From the NCBI RefSeq assembly GCF_018531125.1, contig NZ_JAHDSY010000001.1: a stretch of DNA of 64,000 nt. The stretch is one strand, 5' to 3'. Shown here piece after piece: positions 44,288 through 53,126 of this stretch. The notes under the pieces were generated by a model. It saw only the letters and a list, made by a program, of their open reading frames with translations. It searched no databases and was not told where the DNA came from. Made by a program: the position numbers and the translations under genes. The DNA is from Canibacter zhuwentaonis (GTDB lineage Bacteria; Actinomycetota; Actinomycetes; Actinomycetales; Microbacteriaceae). Positions within the stretch are counted from its first letter, which is position 1, and each line of letters starts with the position of its first letter.

Positions 44288-45751
44288 ATGCCACGCGTCA
44301 CTGTAACCGAGCTTCAGCATTATCGATTGGAGACACTGTGTGAACTATTCGGTGCATCCATTAGCGAACTCGCTCCATCACTTCAGTATCTCCTAGAATC
44401 TCGCGTCCTCGAGGTTGTTCCCGGTGGCACAGTCTATCTAGGAGACATTGACTCCTCAGGTGATTCCACTCAAATCAAACCAATCTATCGAGGCGCAGCG
44501 GAAAAGTCCGTTGAGTATCGCTTCCGCTTCGTTGGTGTCGTTGTCCACAACAACTATGTCATTAGGGTTGTTCCAAAGTATGTTGCATCTTCGAGCCAAG
44601 AGGTTTGTGAACTTCATATGAGGCTGGCACTGCGTGCTTTAAGAACGTTAGGTAATCAGCAACATTTGATTCCACTATTCGGTGAAAACGGTAATGAAGG
44701 TGAAGTGAACGGCATCATTTCTGTTTCACTCTCTCTTCTAACTGATTACCTGACTAACGGACCTTATTTGAGCGTAAGTGAACGACTGGGTAGCGAAAAT
44801 GGGGAAACTGACTGGTGCCGAACCATAGAAAATCAATCTCCGATCTTTGCGGGTAGCTTTCCGATCTACTTCGACCCTGTCAAGAGACTACGGTCAAGAG
44901 ACCAAGACTCCTTTATGCGTCGACTACACCTCGCTATCGTCCAAGCTGCCTCAGACACACTATCGGACCTTGGATTATTGGATGTGCTTGAGTTACCTCG
45001 GCTCCAGGGAATTTCAGCCGGCCTGCATCGAATGGGGCCCACTGTAGAACTCCTCAGAGCCATATCTGCACATGACCGAATTGAGTACGGCGTGCGAAAC
45101 CGTCAGTTACTCAGCATGTTTACTGCATTCTTAAATGCTGCCAATGATAGATACACAGTTGGCCCTGAGTCGCTCGCTACATTTGGTACGAGCAGTTTCA
45201 ACCTAGTCTGGGAGCATGCATGTGGCATCGTCTTCCGAAATGAGTTGGACGAACCCGTAGTTAGCACAGTCGCTCAGGGAAACCAGCGTACTCGGACGCT
45301 TCGTGAGTTAATTGACTTTCCAGAGTGGCATGGCTCTGATTATTTCGGGCATTTCAGTGTGTTCAGCGGCAGTACGTTGATTCCTGATGTTGTATTTGTG
45401 GAACGGAGTACAAATCCCGCTTTAGTTATTCTTGACGCGAAATACTACAATTTTAGTTTATTGCGCAATGCTGGAGTGAGTGGCGCCCCCGGCGTAGCAG
45501 ACATAGGTAAACAATATTTATATTCGATTGCCTTACGAGGTGCACGAGAGGCACTTTCGATCAAAACCACAAAGAACTGTTTTGTTTTCCCTGGCGTTCA
45601 TTCCGGTGTCCGAAATTTAGGTGAGGTGTCGTGGGGGTTTTTAGATCGGATGGGGCAGGAGAAAATTCAACTGCGCTCAGTTTCTGTGGAAGATATTTTC
45701 TTTGCGATGTTTCAGGGTAGTCGGTTGGAAGCAGACTATCTACGTCTATAA
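44288..45751 (+). CDS. LlaJI-type restriction endonuclease subunit (R2, PD-(D/E)XK)
   Basis: The 487-residue nuclease has its catalytic core near residues 363-385: STLIPDVVFVERS, then ALVILDAKYYNFSLL, giving the D...D-A-K pattern of a PD-(D/E)XK site. DIGKQYLYSIALRGA follows, as in McrBC-like McrC/LlaJI proteins. The N-terminal region contains a winged-helix-like stretch and VVVHNNYVIRVVPKYVASSS. It starts 15 bases after the NTPase gene. It would cut DNA unprotected by the two 5mC methylases. Confidence 0.85.
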   Translation: MPRVTVTELQHYRLETLCELFGASISELAPSLQYLLESRVLEVVPGGTVYLGDIDSSGDSTQIKPIYRGAAEKSVEYRFRFVGVVVHNNYVIRVVPKYVASSSQEVCELHMRLALRALRTLGNQQHLIPLFGENGNEGEVNGIISVSLSLLTDYLTNGPYLSVSERLGSENGETDWCRTIENQSPIFAGSFPIYFDPVKRLRSRDQDSFMRRLHLAIVQAASDTLSDLGLLDVLELPRLQGISAGLHRMGPTVELLRAISAHDRIEYGVRNRQLLSMFTAFLNAANDRYTVGPESLATFGTSSFNLVWEHACGIVFRNELDEPVVSTVAQGNQRTRTLRELIDFPEWHGSDYFGHFSVFSGSTLIPDVVFVERSTNPALVILDAKYYNFSLLRNAGVSGAPGVADIGKQYLYSIALRGAREALSIKTTKNCFVFPGVHSGVRNLGEVSWGFLDRMGQEKIQLRSVSVEDIFFAMFQGSRLEADYLRL

Positions 45752-46035
45752 AGCAAATCAGATTCCCGTTCCAATCCGGCCCGTGCCACTAGATGCACTC
45801 GCGTAATCAGACTCAATGAGGCATTAGATCCTGTTTTCCCTGATGTTTCAGGACGCGAATAGTTGCGTATCAGAGTGGGGTGGGATCACATCGAATCTGT
45901 ACGCTCCGGCAGATCAATGGCTCAATAGACATATCTTTCGGTTTACGTAAGCGGTGATCGAACCTCGCGACTATCCCGGCAATTCACGATAACCCCACCC
46001 TGTTACAGCGGTAAGAAATTCTATGTAAGTATCTC
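45752..46035. other. gene-free spacer between the R-M system and the prophage
   Basis: No coding potential is seen. GGGGTGGG near 45876 and CCCCACCC near 45992 suggest a loose inverted repeat but do not pair exactly. A T-arm-like CGTTCCAATCC at 45768 does not belong to a complete tRNA. This could be an element boundary; nothing decisive is visible. Confidence 0.4.
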
Positions 46036-46064
46036 TTGACTTAGAAGGCAGAACGTCTTAATCT
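46036..46064 (+). promoter_or_regulatory. promoter of the XRE/ImmA pair
   Basis: TTGACT (46036-46041) and TAATCT (46059-46064) are separated by 17 bases. The operator-like dyad at 46070-46091 starts six bases downstream, over the transcription start, which suits repression. Confidence 0.65.
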
Positions 46065-46069
46065 AGACA

Positions 46070-46091
46070 GTTCACCATCTAGCGAACAGTG
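46070..46091. promoter_or_regulatory. operator-like dyad 1 upstream of the XRE gene
   Basis: GTTCAC and, ten bases on, GAACAGTG form an imperfect dyad. It agrees at 17 of 22 positions with the perfect palindrome at 47480-47507. The likely binder is the XRE protein encoded at 46105 (autoregulation), by inference. Confidence 0.6.
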
Positions 46092-46104
46092 AAGGAGGTT
46101 GGTT

Positions 46105-46506
46105 GTGGACAGTGACAATAACGAGTTCGGCGCGTTCGTAGCTGCCCGGCGTAAGGAGCTGGGGATTACGATGCGTGCGTTCGCAGAGAAACTGGGGATC
46201 GCTCCTTCGTTCCTTTCTGAGATTGAGAACGGGAGACGTCCCGTGGCTGACACGCGCCTTGAGGATATGGCTAGCCTACTCCAGCTATGGGGCCAGGTTG
46301 ATCGGGCAGAGTTTTTCGATCTGGCTGCTCGCGCCAGGGATCGTGCCCCAGCTGATATTTCCCAGTTCATCAAAGAGTCCGATCTTGCTCGGGTGGCGAT
46401 GCGTCGCGCCAAGGAAGCGAATCTGTCTGAGGCTGGGTGGGAGCATGTTTTGCAGGCCATCGATGATGCTCGCCGCCAGCGCGGCAGTGAAAGTGGTGAT
46501 GTTTGA
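46105..46506 (+). CDS. XRE-family phage-type repressor
   Basis: GTG 46105 follows AAGGAGG by six bases and gives 133 residues. The helix-turn-helix is FGAFVAARRKELGITMRAFA and EKLGIAPSFLSEIENGRRPV, of the Cro/C1 type; the rest is helical (DISQFIKESDLARVAMRRAK). Its stop overlaps the ATG of an ImmA-type protease (TGATG). Such pairs control lysogeny or transfer of phages and conjugative elements: the protease cleaves the repressor on DNA damage. Confidence 0.87.
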   Translation: MDSDNNEFGAFVAARRKELGITMRAFAEKLGIAPSFLSEIENGRRPVADTRLEDMASLLQLWGQVDRAEFFDLAARARDRAPADISQFIKESDLARVAMRRAKEANLSEAGWEHVLQAIDDARRQRGSESGDV

Positions 46507-47408
46507 TGGTCAATGTCGTTAAAGGCATTGTGTTGGATGCCCTGGGGCAAAACCTGGTGGGTAAGTACTATCCCGATCTGCTCACTTGCCCAGGAGCGTT
46601 GGATATTGAAGCACTCATCGAGCAGCATCTCGAACTCGACGCGGAATTCTCTTACCTCTCCCAGGACGGCACTTTGCTGGGCATGACGTGTTTTGAGGAA
46701 AAGTCCGTGCAGGTGTGGGATCGTGAGCGACAGACTCCTCGTCTGCAGATGGGTCGACCGGGCCTGATCTTTGTTGACGAGGGACTGTTCTACGCCCACG
46801 CGGGGCGGGGTCGTTTCACTCTAGCTCACGAGTGTGCGCACGCGATTTTCCATACCGCCAGCGACGTGGATGAGCCCATCGCGCGTGCCACCACTGAAAC
46901 TGTGGCGGTGATTGAGTGTGAGTTACCTAAGCGTGGGGTACGCCAGCCTCGCTCGTGGGTTGAGTGGCAGGCTAACCGCTTGGGCGCTGCCATGCTCATG
47001 CCCGCTGATGCAGTCAGGCTCCTGCTCGCTGAAAACGGCACCCAGCGTAACGGGAATTATTACACCCTTGAGTATGAGGAAGTTCAGGGCATGGCAGAGA
47101 TCTTCCAGGTCTCGACCATGGCGATGAACATCCGCTTAGAGGACCTCAAACTCATCCGTAACAAAGTATCGCCCGCCAGCTCGTTTGTGGCCTCGTGCGA
47201 CTTCGACGAAATCTTTGCTCGCGTAGCAAATAACCCCGCTCCGTCTTCGCCTCCTATCAAGGATGCAAGCGATGCCTGGCTTCAGGATGTCAAAGACAGC
47301 TGGTCGCAGACAGACAACCCGTTTGATGGGTCAACAATCCCTGGGATCAAGCATGCAACCCTTGGGAGGATGCTTCCAAAGAAGGCGCATATGTCAACAC
47401 CTTTCTAA
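46506..47408 (+). CDS. ImmA/IrrE-family metallopeptidase
   Basis: This 300-residue zinc protease has RFTLAHECAHAIFH (HExxH at about residue 107) and the downstream WVEWQANRLGAAMLMP with the third ligand Glu in the E-x2-A pattern. In related elements it cuts the partner repressor. The C-terminal 90 residues, with CDFDEIFARV, are not recognised. It is translated together with the XRE gene. Confidence 0.9.
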   Translation: MVNVVKGIVLDALGQNLVGKYYPDLLTCPGALDIEALIEQHLELDAEFSYLSQDGTLLGMTCFEEKSVQVWDRERQTPRLQMGRPGLIFVDEGLFYAHAGRGRFTLAHECAHAIFHTASDVDEPIARATTETVAVIECELPKRGVRQPRSWVEWQANRLGAAMLMPADAVRLLLAENGTQRNGNYYTLEYEEVQGMAEIFQVSTMAMNIRLEDLKLIRNKVSPASSFVASCDFDEIFARVANNPAPSSPPIKDASDAWLQDVKDSWSQTDNPFDGSTIPGIKHATLGRMLPKKAHMSTPF

Positions 47409-47479
47409 GTGGCACGGTCGCATACTGTACCCAGATGTGCAGCAGCAGGCTTAACAGGAATGGCAGTTTATTTTTTACC

Positions 47480-47507
47480 CCACTGTTCACTGATTAGTGA
47501 ACAGTGG
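47480..47507. promoter_or_regulatory. operator-like palindrome 2
   Basis: Perfect 12-base arms CCACTGTTCACT and AGTGAACAGTGG surround GATT. It lies 37 bases before ATG 47544. It shares most positions with the dyad at 46070-46091. With no T-run after it, an operator is more likely than a terminator. Confidence 0.75.
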
Positions 47508-47543
47508 ACAAGTGGGGCTGTTCGGAATATTGAAGGAGTAAAC

Positions 47544-47816
47544 ATGCAAGGCAGCACCCGAGTGGTGAAGAACTCGGCAGGTAAGAAAATCTGCGAGGTT
47601 GACTTAGCAACCCAGCAGATCGTTATCAGCCTTAAAGGTCACACATCGTTGTTGTGGTTTGACCATGACGGGTCCTTTCACGAAGAACACGTCACCAATG
47701 TCCCGCTCAATGTCACGTGTAGGAAGGAGCTCGATGGTCGATCACCACCAACCGCCCGGTCGTTACTTAGGAAAGCAGTGTTTGAGATGGACCATGAGCC
47801 GCGCACTGCCGCCTAA
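47544..47816 (+). CDS. small element protein of unknown function
   Basis: The frame opens at 47409, but GAAGGAG five bases ahead of ATG 47544 and the operator at 47480-47507 fix a 90-residue product. It is soluble, with beta-rich VVKNSAGKKICEVDLATQQI and VISLKGHTSLLWFDHDG. No family is recognised. By position and shared operator it may belong to the same regulon as the XRE/ImmA pair. Confidence 0.65.
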   Translation: MQGSTRVVKNSAGKKICEVDLATQQIVISLKGHTSLLWFDHDGSFHEEHVTNVPLNVTCRKELDGRSPPTARSLLRKAVFEMDHEPRTAA

Positions 47817-48054
47817 CTAGTAAGCGCACCAGCGATACAACTAAATAGTCACCACCAAAAACAACATCAGTTTTTGGGGCTCATCCGCAGAACCGCATGA
47901 CGGGCATGGATGAACACGAATACCACCTCAAACCCCCTCCTAGGGGCGATGAGGGCGGGTCGTGTTCTTCGTGCCCGTCTTTTCGTCTATCGGATGAGAC
48001 CAAAGGGCCCTTTGCGGATCGAACCCCAACTCGATTCGCAAAGGAAACCCAACC

Positions 48055-48558
48055 ATGGCACGCGCCAACAACGATGTCCCTTCCACCTACACCTACAACT
48101 TCGCAGACTCCCAAGTCACCATCGAGGTCAGCGAGCAGATGCGCGAGATCCTCATCGACTTCGACCGGCAGGAGGCAAACAACAACCAAACCGAACGCAC
48201 CCGCTTCGATGAAAAAACCAAGCGTTCACGCCACGTGTCCTTCGAGGCGCTCGACCCTGAAGACAAGCACCTGACCGCCGGTGTGAACCCTTGCGAACAA
48301 GCCCTCGAGGACACCGACCCCACCGATGCCCTAATCAACGCCCTCCACGAAGTACTCGATTGCTTATCGGATGAACGGCGCGAGCTCCTAACCGCCCTCT
48401 ACGACGAGCAGATCAAGAGCAAAGAGCTAGCTGCCCGCCGCGGCAAGACCCCCGCGTCGGTCTCGAAGCAGCACAAGAAAGCCTTGGAAGAAGTTCAGCG
48501 TCTTTTGGGCGAACTGGGTTTTACAGGCTGGCCCACTACGCAAGGGAGACAGCGCTGA
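48055..48558 (+). CDS. sigma-factor-like helix-turn-helix phage protein
   Basis: The 167-residue protein has C-terminal half DALINALHEVLDCLSDERRE, then LLTALYDEQIKSKELAARRG and KTPASVSKQHKKALEEVQRL, a sigma region 4-like helix-turn-helix as found in phage transcription regulators. The N-terminus (TYNFADSQVTIEVSEQMRE) is unassigned. It is the first of the early phage genes. Palindrome AAAGGGCCCTTT lies about 45 bases upstream at 48002-48013. Confidence 0.75.
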   Translation: MARANNDVPSTYTYNFADSQVTIEVSEQMREILIDFDRQEANNNQTERTRFDEKTKRSRHVSFEALDPEDKHLTAGVNPCEQALEDTDPTDALINALHEVLDCLSDERRELLTALYDEQIKSKELAARRGKTPASVSKQHKKALEEVQRLLGELGFTGWPTTQGRQR

Positions 48559-48563
48559 TGGAT

Positions 48564-48604
48564 GGGGTGGTTAATTTTTTGGTCGGTCTTGACCTACCTG
48601 TGAA
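48564..48604 (+). repeat. dispersed 41-base element, copy 1
   Basis: It starts GGGGTGGTTAATTTTTTGG and ends GACCTACCTGTGAA; 37 of 41 positions match the copy at 53127-53168. The inner GGTCGGTC-TT-GACCTACC is nearly a perfect inverted repeat. It precedes the ORF at 48681 with a terminator in between. Confidence 0.75.
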
Positions 48605-48620
48605 AGAGAGCCTTCAAGTA

Positions 48621-48655
48621 CCACCAGCCATCCCGGCTGGTGGGGGCCTTTTTCG
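48621..48655 (+). terminator. rho-independent terminator
   Basis: CCACCAGCC (48621-48629) pairs with GGCTGGTGG (48635-48643) across a five-base loop; GGGCCTTTTTC follows. It lies between the sigma-like gene and the next ORF, directly after the dispersed element, so it could act as an attenuator. Confidence 0.8.
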
Positions 48656-48680
48656 AACGAGTAGAAACGAGGCCCATCTG

Positions 48681-48950
48681 ATGGCTGATAACCAGATCAA
48701 CATCCGCATCCACACTCCCCGCCACGCAAAACCCAAGCCCTCTTGGCTTAAGCGTCTTGCTCAGCGTCTTAGCCTGGGTGTGGTGCCAGTAACGATCAGT
48801 GTTCCGGCGTCCGGGATTAGCAGGGTCAAAGTCACCCAAACCGGAGACGACGATGACCTGCTTGCCCTGGCTAAAGCCGCCGGCGTCATGCGCGAAACCC
48901 CAGCAACCGCCATGGACAGCGAGGTAGTTGAGGGTGGTGAGGCGCGATGA
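48681..48950 (+). CDS. small phage protein of unknown function
   Basis: ATG 48681 gives 89 residues; the longer frame from 48558 runs through the dispersed element and terminator and is unlikely. It is basic in the first half (NIRIHTPRHAKPKPSWLKRL), then VPVTISVPASGISRVKV and an acidic tail ending EVVEGGEAR. It overlaps the next ATG by four bases (ATGA). No family is recognised. Confidence 0.6.
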   Translation: MADNQINIRIHTPRHAKPKPSWLKRLAQRLSLGVVPVTISVPASGISRVKVTQTGDDDDLLALAKAAGVMRETPATAMDSEVVEGGEAR

Positions 48951-49348
48951 ACCGCACTACCCAGTTCAACACGGCAATCAACGCCCTCAACCAAATTTCC
49001 CAGGCCGCCCACGAGTTGGCGCAACTGCTGTCTGACATGGCGTGGGAGGGCGTCGAAGACCACGCCGGCATGAGCGGCACCCGCCCCGAAGTAGCAGCCG
49101 AAAACGGAGCCGCACCAAAGCCAGCACCCGAGCAGCAGACCACCCCCGTGGTTGAGGATCCACCCGCTTACGTTCCGATCGAGGAAGTGCGCGGTGTTCT
49201 GGTCGACCTCTCCCGCGCAGGGCTCACCGCGCAGATCAAGACACTGATTGAATCTTTTGGTGCGTCACGTTTGTCTGAGGTGGCTGAGCATGACCTCGGG
49301 GCGCTACTAGAGGCAGCGAAGGGGTTGAAGACCGATGGTCCCAAGTAA
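48947..49348 (+). CDS. small phage protein of unknown function
   Basis: The 133-residue helical N-terminus (NTAINALNQISQAAHELAQL) is followed by an Ala/Pro/Glu linker and a helical C-terminus (EVRGVLVDLSRAGLTAQIKT). In several phages a protein of this kind precedes the DUF2800 gene; function unknown. Its end overlaps the likely start of the next gene at 49335. Confidence 0.65.
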   Translation: MNRTTQFNTAINALNQISQAAHELAQLLSDMAWEGVEDHAGMSGTRPEVAAENGAAPKPAPEQQTTPVVEDPPAYVPIEEVRGVLVDLSRAGLTAQIKTLIESFGASRLSEVAEHDLGALLEAAKGLKTDGPK

Positions 49349-50504
49349 GCATGCGCTGCTTTCGGCGTCTTCTTCGCACCGGTGGCTTCACTGCACCCCA
49401 TCAGCGCTCCTAGAAGCAGACCTGCCGGACCAGGAAAGCTCTGCGGCTGCTGAGGGCACGGTCGCCCACGCTCTGGCTGAGCACAAGCTCAGGCGAGCCC
49501 TCCACTAAAAGCCCAACCTGCGTCCTGATTCGCAGTTGATTGATGGAGAGATGGAAGAGCACACGGACGATTACGTCAGTTTCGTGCTCGAACAACTCGC
49601 CCAGGCTCGCCAGTCCTGCCCAGATAGCAAGGTGATGATTGAGCAGCGCCTGGACTACTCGACCTGGGTTCCAGGCGGGTTCGGCACCGGCGACTGCGTC
49701 ATCGTTAGCGAGCCCACCCTGCATGTTATCGACTTCAAATACGACCAAGGCGTCCAAGTTGACGCTAGGGATAACCCGCAGATGAAGCTCTACGCCCTAG
49801 GTGCCCTGCACATGTTCGCGCATCTGTGGGACATCAAGAGCGTGGCGATGACGATCTTCCAACCCTGCCGACAAAACGTCTCCACCTGGACCATCAGCGT
49901 CAAAGACCTCTACCGGTGGGCCAAAAGAGATTTAGTCCGCGCGGCCGAACTGGCGGCCAGTGGTGGTGGGAAGTTTTGTCCCGGTAGTTGGTGCAGGTTT
50001 TGCAAGCTCGCGCCCACCTGCCGCGCCCGCGCCGAACACCAACTCGAACTCGCGCAGTATGAGTTCAAGGCTGCCGCTGAGCTTACGGACGCGGAAGTCG
50101 CTGACGTGCTCACGCGGATTCCAGAGCTCACGAAATGGGCGGGTGATGTTCAGGCCTATGCGCTGTCCCAAGCCCTAGATCACGGCAAATACTACCCGGG
50201 CTTCAAGGTGGTTGCTGGCCGCTCGGTGCGCAAATACACCGACGAGGACGCCGTAGCAAAAGCCGCCCAGGATGCCGGGTTCACTGAGATCTACAAGCAG
50301 AGCCTGTTGCCGGTAACCGCCATGGAAAAACTCATGGGCAAGAAAACCTTCAACAACATCCTCGCCGATCTCATCACCAAACCAGCCGGCAAACCATCCC
50401 TGGTCCCGGCTACTGACCCCAGACCCGAACTCACCATCGCCACGGCGGATGAAGAGTTCACCCCTGTAAACACTGACAACAATCTCGAAGGAGAACAACA
50501 ATGA
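49335..50504 (+). pseudogene. DUF2800 (Cas4/RecB-like nuclease) gene with in-frame stop
   Basis: The family N-terminus is present from ATG 49335: KHALLSASSSHRWLHCTPSA, then EGTVAHALAEHKLRRAL. A TAA at 49506-49508 interrupts the same frame, and translation resumes with KPNLRPDSQLIDGEMEEHTD. The rest includes VIDFKYDQGVQVDA (D...D-x-K nuclease core) and the C-terminal cysteines CPGSWCRFCKLAPTC for an Fe-S cluster. Full length would be 389 residues. An internal restart near 49536 would lose the first catalytic region, so activity is doubtful. The single stop is the only defect seen. Confidence 0.8.
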
Positions 50505-51070
50505 CAATCAACGACCCCAAGATCGTGATGACCGGCATCGTGCGTCTTTCGTACTTGAACTGCTGGGAGCCCAAATCGATTCAGGGCAGTAAGCCGAAGT
50601 ACTCGGCTTCGATCATCATCCCCAAAACCGACACCGACACCCTGAACAAGATCCAGGCAGCTATCGATGCTGCCATCCGTGAGGGCGTGGGTAAGTTCGG
50701 CGGCAAAATCCCACCCAAGGGAGCCCTCAAACTCCCATTGCGTGACGGAGATATCGAGCGCGACGACGAAGCCTACCAAGGTGCGATGTTTGTGAACGCG
50801 AACTCCACCACCCAGCCCGGCATCGTCGATGCCAACGTGCAACCCATCATTGAGCGCTCTGAGATGTACTCCGGTGTCTATGCCCGCGTCACCCTGAGCT
50901 TCTACGCGTTCAACACCAATGGGAACAAGGGAGTGGCCTGCGGACTACGCAACATCCAAAAGATCCGCGACGGCGAACCCCTCGGTGGCCGCGTGAGTGC
51001 GGAGGCGGAGTTCACCCCGTTCACCGACCCCTTCGCAGCCCCATCTGGTGGGGATGACTTCCTGTCCTAA
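50501..51070 (+). CDS. DUF2815 family phage protein (ssDNA-binding-like)
   Basis: The 189-residue family protein shows VRLSYLNCWEPKSIQGSKPK, YSASIIIPKTDTDTLNKIQA, and later YSGVYARVTLSFYAFNTNGN. DUF2815 proteins always sit between DUF2800 and the phage DNA polymerase and are thought to bind single-stranded DNA. The acidic tail ending GGDDFLS resembles SSB tails. The ATG overlaps the preceding stop by four bases. Confidence 0.88.
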   Translation: MTINDPKIVMTGIVRLSYLNCWEPKSIQGSKPKYSASIIIPKTDTDTLNKIQAAIDAAIREGVGKFGGKIPPKGALKLPLRDGDIERDDEAYQGAMFVNANSTTQPGIVDANVQPIIERSEMYSGVYARVTLSFYAFNTNGNKGVACGLRNIQKIRDGEPLGGRVSAEAEFTPFTDPFAAPSGGDDFLS

Positions 51071-51091
51071 CCAGTAATCCAACCCAAGCGT

Positions 51092-51130
51092 GAGGGGCAT
51101 CAAAGGTGCAGCAAGCCTCTGGTGCCCCTC
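51092..51130 (+). promoter_or_regulatory. hairpin before the polymerase gene
   Basis: GAGGGGCATC (51092-51101) pairs at nine of ten positions with GGTGCCCCTC (51121-51130) across about 19 bases. There is no T-run. It ends 26 bases before ATG 51156 and may control readthrough or translation of the polymerase. Confidence 0.55.
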
Positions 51131-51155
51131 CGCCTATATTCAAGGACCACCACAT

Positions 51156-53105
51156 ATGAAACGCGAACTCTTCATTGACATAGAAACTTTCAGCGAAGTC
51201 AATCTTGGTAGGGCGGGCATGTACCGCTACGCCTACGATCCATCTTTTGAGCTGTTGCTCCTGTCCTACTCCTGGGACGCGGGTCCAGTCCAGACCATTG
51301 ACGTCGCCTCGGGTGAGTCAATCCCCGCTGACGTGCTGGCCGCACTTGATGACCCGGGAATCACGAAGTGGGCGTTCAATGCGGCTTTTGAGCGCACCTG
51401 CCTCTCCGCTCATTTGGGGAGGCAACTGTCTCCTCGTGGGTGGCGGTGTCACATGGTCTGGGCAGCAGCCCTCGGACTGCCACTCTCCCTGGACGGCGTG
51501 TCCATAGTGCTCAAACTTACCTGCGCAAAACTATCCACCGGTAAAGAGCTCATTCGGTTCTTCTCCGTCCCAGCCAAACCATCCCCGCTCAACAATGGCC
51601 TGACCCGAAACCTCCCCGGTCACGCACCAGACAAGTGGGAGCAGTTCAAGACCTATAACGCGAGGGACGTGGAGGCAGAACTGGAACTGCATGCCAAGCT
51701 CTCACCTTTCCCGTTGCCTGAGCAGGTGTGGAGCGAGTACTGGGACGACCAGACCATCAACGACCGAGGCATCCACCTTGACCTCGACCTAGCCGATGCG
51801 GCGATTGAGTTGGATAAGCAGGTGCGGGAGAAGAACCTCGCCCGCTCCAGTGAGTTCACTGGCTTGGATAATCCGAACAGCCCGTTGCAGCTTAAAGACT
51901 GGGCTGCCACGCGTGGCGTCACTATGGGGTCGATGGGCAAGCAAGAAGTACAAGACACCCTCACCGCCACCACCGACCCCATCGTGAAAGAAGTACTCTC
52001 GCTGCGGTTGGAGCTGTCGAAGTCTTCGGTGCGTAAGTACGAGGCGATGACTACCAGCGCATCACCTGTTGATGGTCGGGCGCGGGGTTTGATGCAGTTT
52101 CACGGGGCAGCCAGAACAGGACGCTGGGCAGGCCATCTCATCCAAGTCCAAAACCTGCCCCGCAACTACCTACCCGACCTCGACGCCGCACGCGCCCTCG
52201 TCAAAGACCGCAACCTGACCGCACTGGAAATGCTGTACGACTCCGTACCAGACGTCCTCTCCCAGCTCATCCGCACCGCGTTTATCCCACGGGAAGGGCA
52301 TGAGTTCATTGTTGCCGACTACTCAGCCATCGAAGCCCGCATTCTCGCTTGGCTGGCTTACGAGTACTGGCGTGTGGACCTTTTTGAGCAAGGGGGTGAC
52401 ATTTACTGCCAGTCCGCCTCGAAAATGTTCGGTGTCCCTGTCGAGAAACATGGCCCCAATGCCCATCTGCGGCAGAAGGGGAAGGTTGCAGAATTGGCTT
52501 GTGGTTATGGCGGCTCCGTCGGTGCGCTAGAGAATATGGGTGCGCTGCGTATGGGGCTGGCAGAGTCCGAACTTCGAGTGCTGGTCAGGGCTTGGCGAGA
52601 AGCTAACCCAGCGATCGTTGACTTTTGGTGGGCAATCGATGCCGCCACTAAACAGGCCCTAACGATAATCACCGGTAAAGCAACTACGCACGAGATTACT
52701 TTTACCCGGGAAGATGGGATTCTTTTCTGTCACCTGTTCTCAGGTCGTCGTCTGGCATATCCCGGAGCGTGCGTGGTGCCTGGCAGGTTTGACCATGATG
52801 CCATCATCTACCAAGGCCAGAACGCGGCGAAGCGTTGGGACTGGTGTGATACCTACGGACCTAAGTTGGTGGAGAACATTGTCCAAGCCACCGCGCGCGA
52901 CCTGCTCGCACACGCTATTCACAACGTGGAAGCCAAAGGCTGGCCGGTGGTCATGCACGTCCACGATGAGTTGATCATCGAGGTTCCCAAAGGGTCAGTG
53001 ACCGTTGAGGAGGTTACAGCGGCTATGTGTGAGGGGCCTGACTGGGCCGGCGATTTGCCGTTGAGCGCTGATGGTTACCGGTGTGACTACTACATGAAGG
53101 AGTGA
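51156..53105 (+). CDS. phage family A DNA polymerase
   Basis: The 649-residue replicative polymerase has an N-terminal 3'-5' exonuclease-like domain beginning LFIDIETFSEVNLG, with WAFNAAFERTC. The polymerase core has motif A FIVADYSAIEARILAWLA near 384-401, motif B region (LRQKGKVAELACGYGGSVGA) and motif C VMHVHDELIIEVP near 598-610. There is no 5'-nuclease domain. ATG 51156 starts the exonuclease directly; earlier starts run through the hairpin. Confidence 0.93.
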   Translation: MKRELFIDIETFSEVNLGRAGMYRYAYDPSFELLLLSYSWDAGPVQTIDVASGESIPADVLAALDDPGITKWAFNAAFERTCLSAHLGRQLSPRGWRCHMVWAAALGLPLSLDGVSIVLKLTCAKLSTGKELIRFFSVPAKPSPLNNGLTRNLPGHAPDKWEQFKTYNARDVEAELELHAKLSPFPLPEQVWSEYWDDQTINDRGIHLDLDLADAAIELDKQVREKNLARSSEFTGLDNPNSPLQLKDWAATRGVTMGSMGKQEVQDTLTATTDPIVKEVLSLRLELSKSSVRKYEAMTTSASPVDGRARGLMQFHGAARTGRWAGHLIQVQNLPRNYLPDLDAARALVKDRNLTALEMLYDSVPDVLSQLIRTAFIPREGHEFIVADYSAIEARILAWLAYEYWRVDLFEQGGDIYCQSASKMFGVPVEKHGPNAHLRQKGKVAELACGYGGSVGALENMGALRMGLAESELRVLVRAWREANPAIVDFWWAIDAATKQALTIITGKATTHEITFTREDGILFCHLFSGRRLAYPGACVVPGRFDHDAIIYQGQNAAKRWDWCDTYGPKLVENIVQATARDLLAHAIHNVEAKGWPVVMHVHDELIIEVPKGSVTVEEVTAAMCEGPDWAGDLPLSADGYRCDYYMKE

Positions 53106-53126
53106 TTTCCTCGAGGGCGTTTGTCG

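Noticed and set aside
45768..45790. T-arm-like sequence resembling a tRNA 3' end or att site
   Set aside because: No matching acceptor or anticodon stem nearby, and no identity with the 3' end of tRNA-Arg.
47409..47543. Longer start for the gene at 47544
   Set aside because: It would run through the perfect palindrome; GAAGGAG marks ATG 47544.
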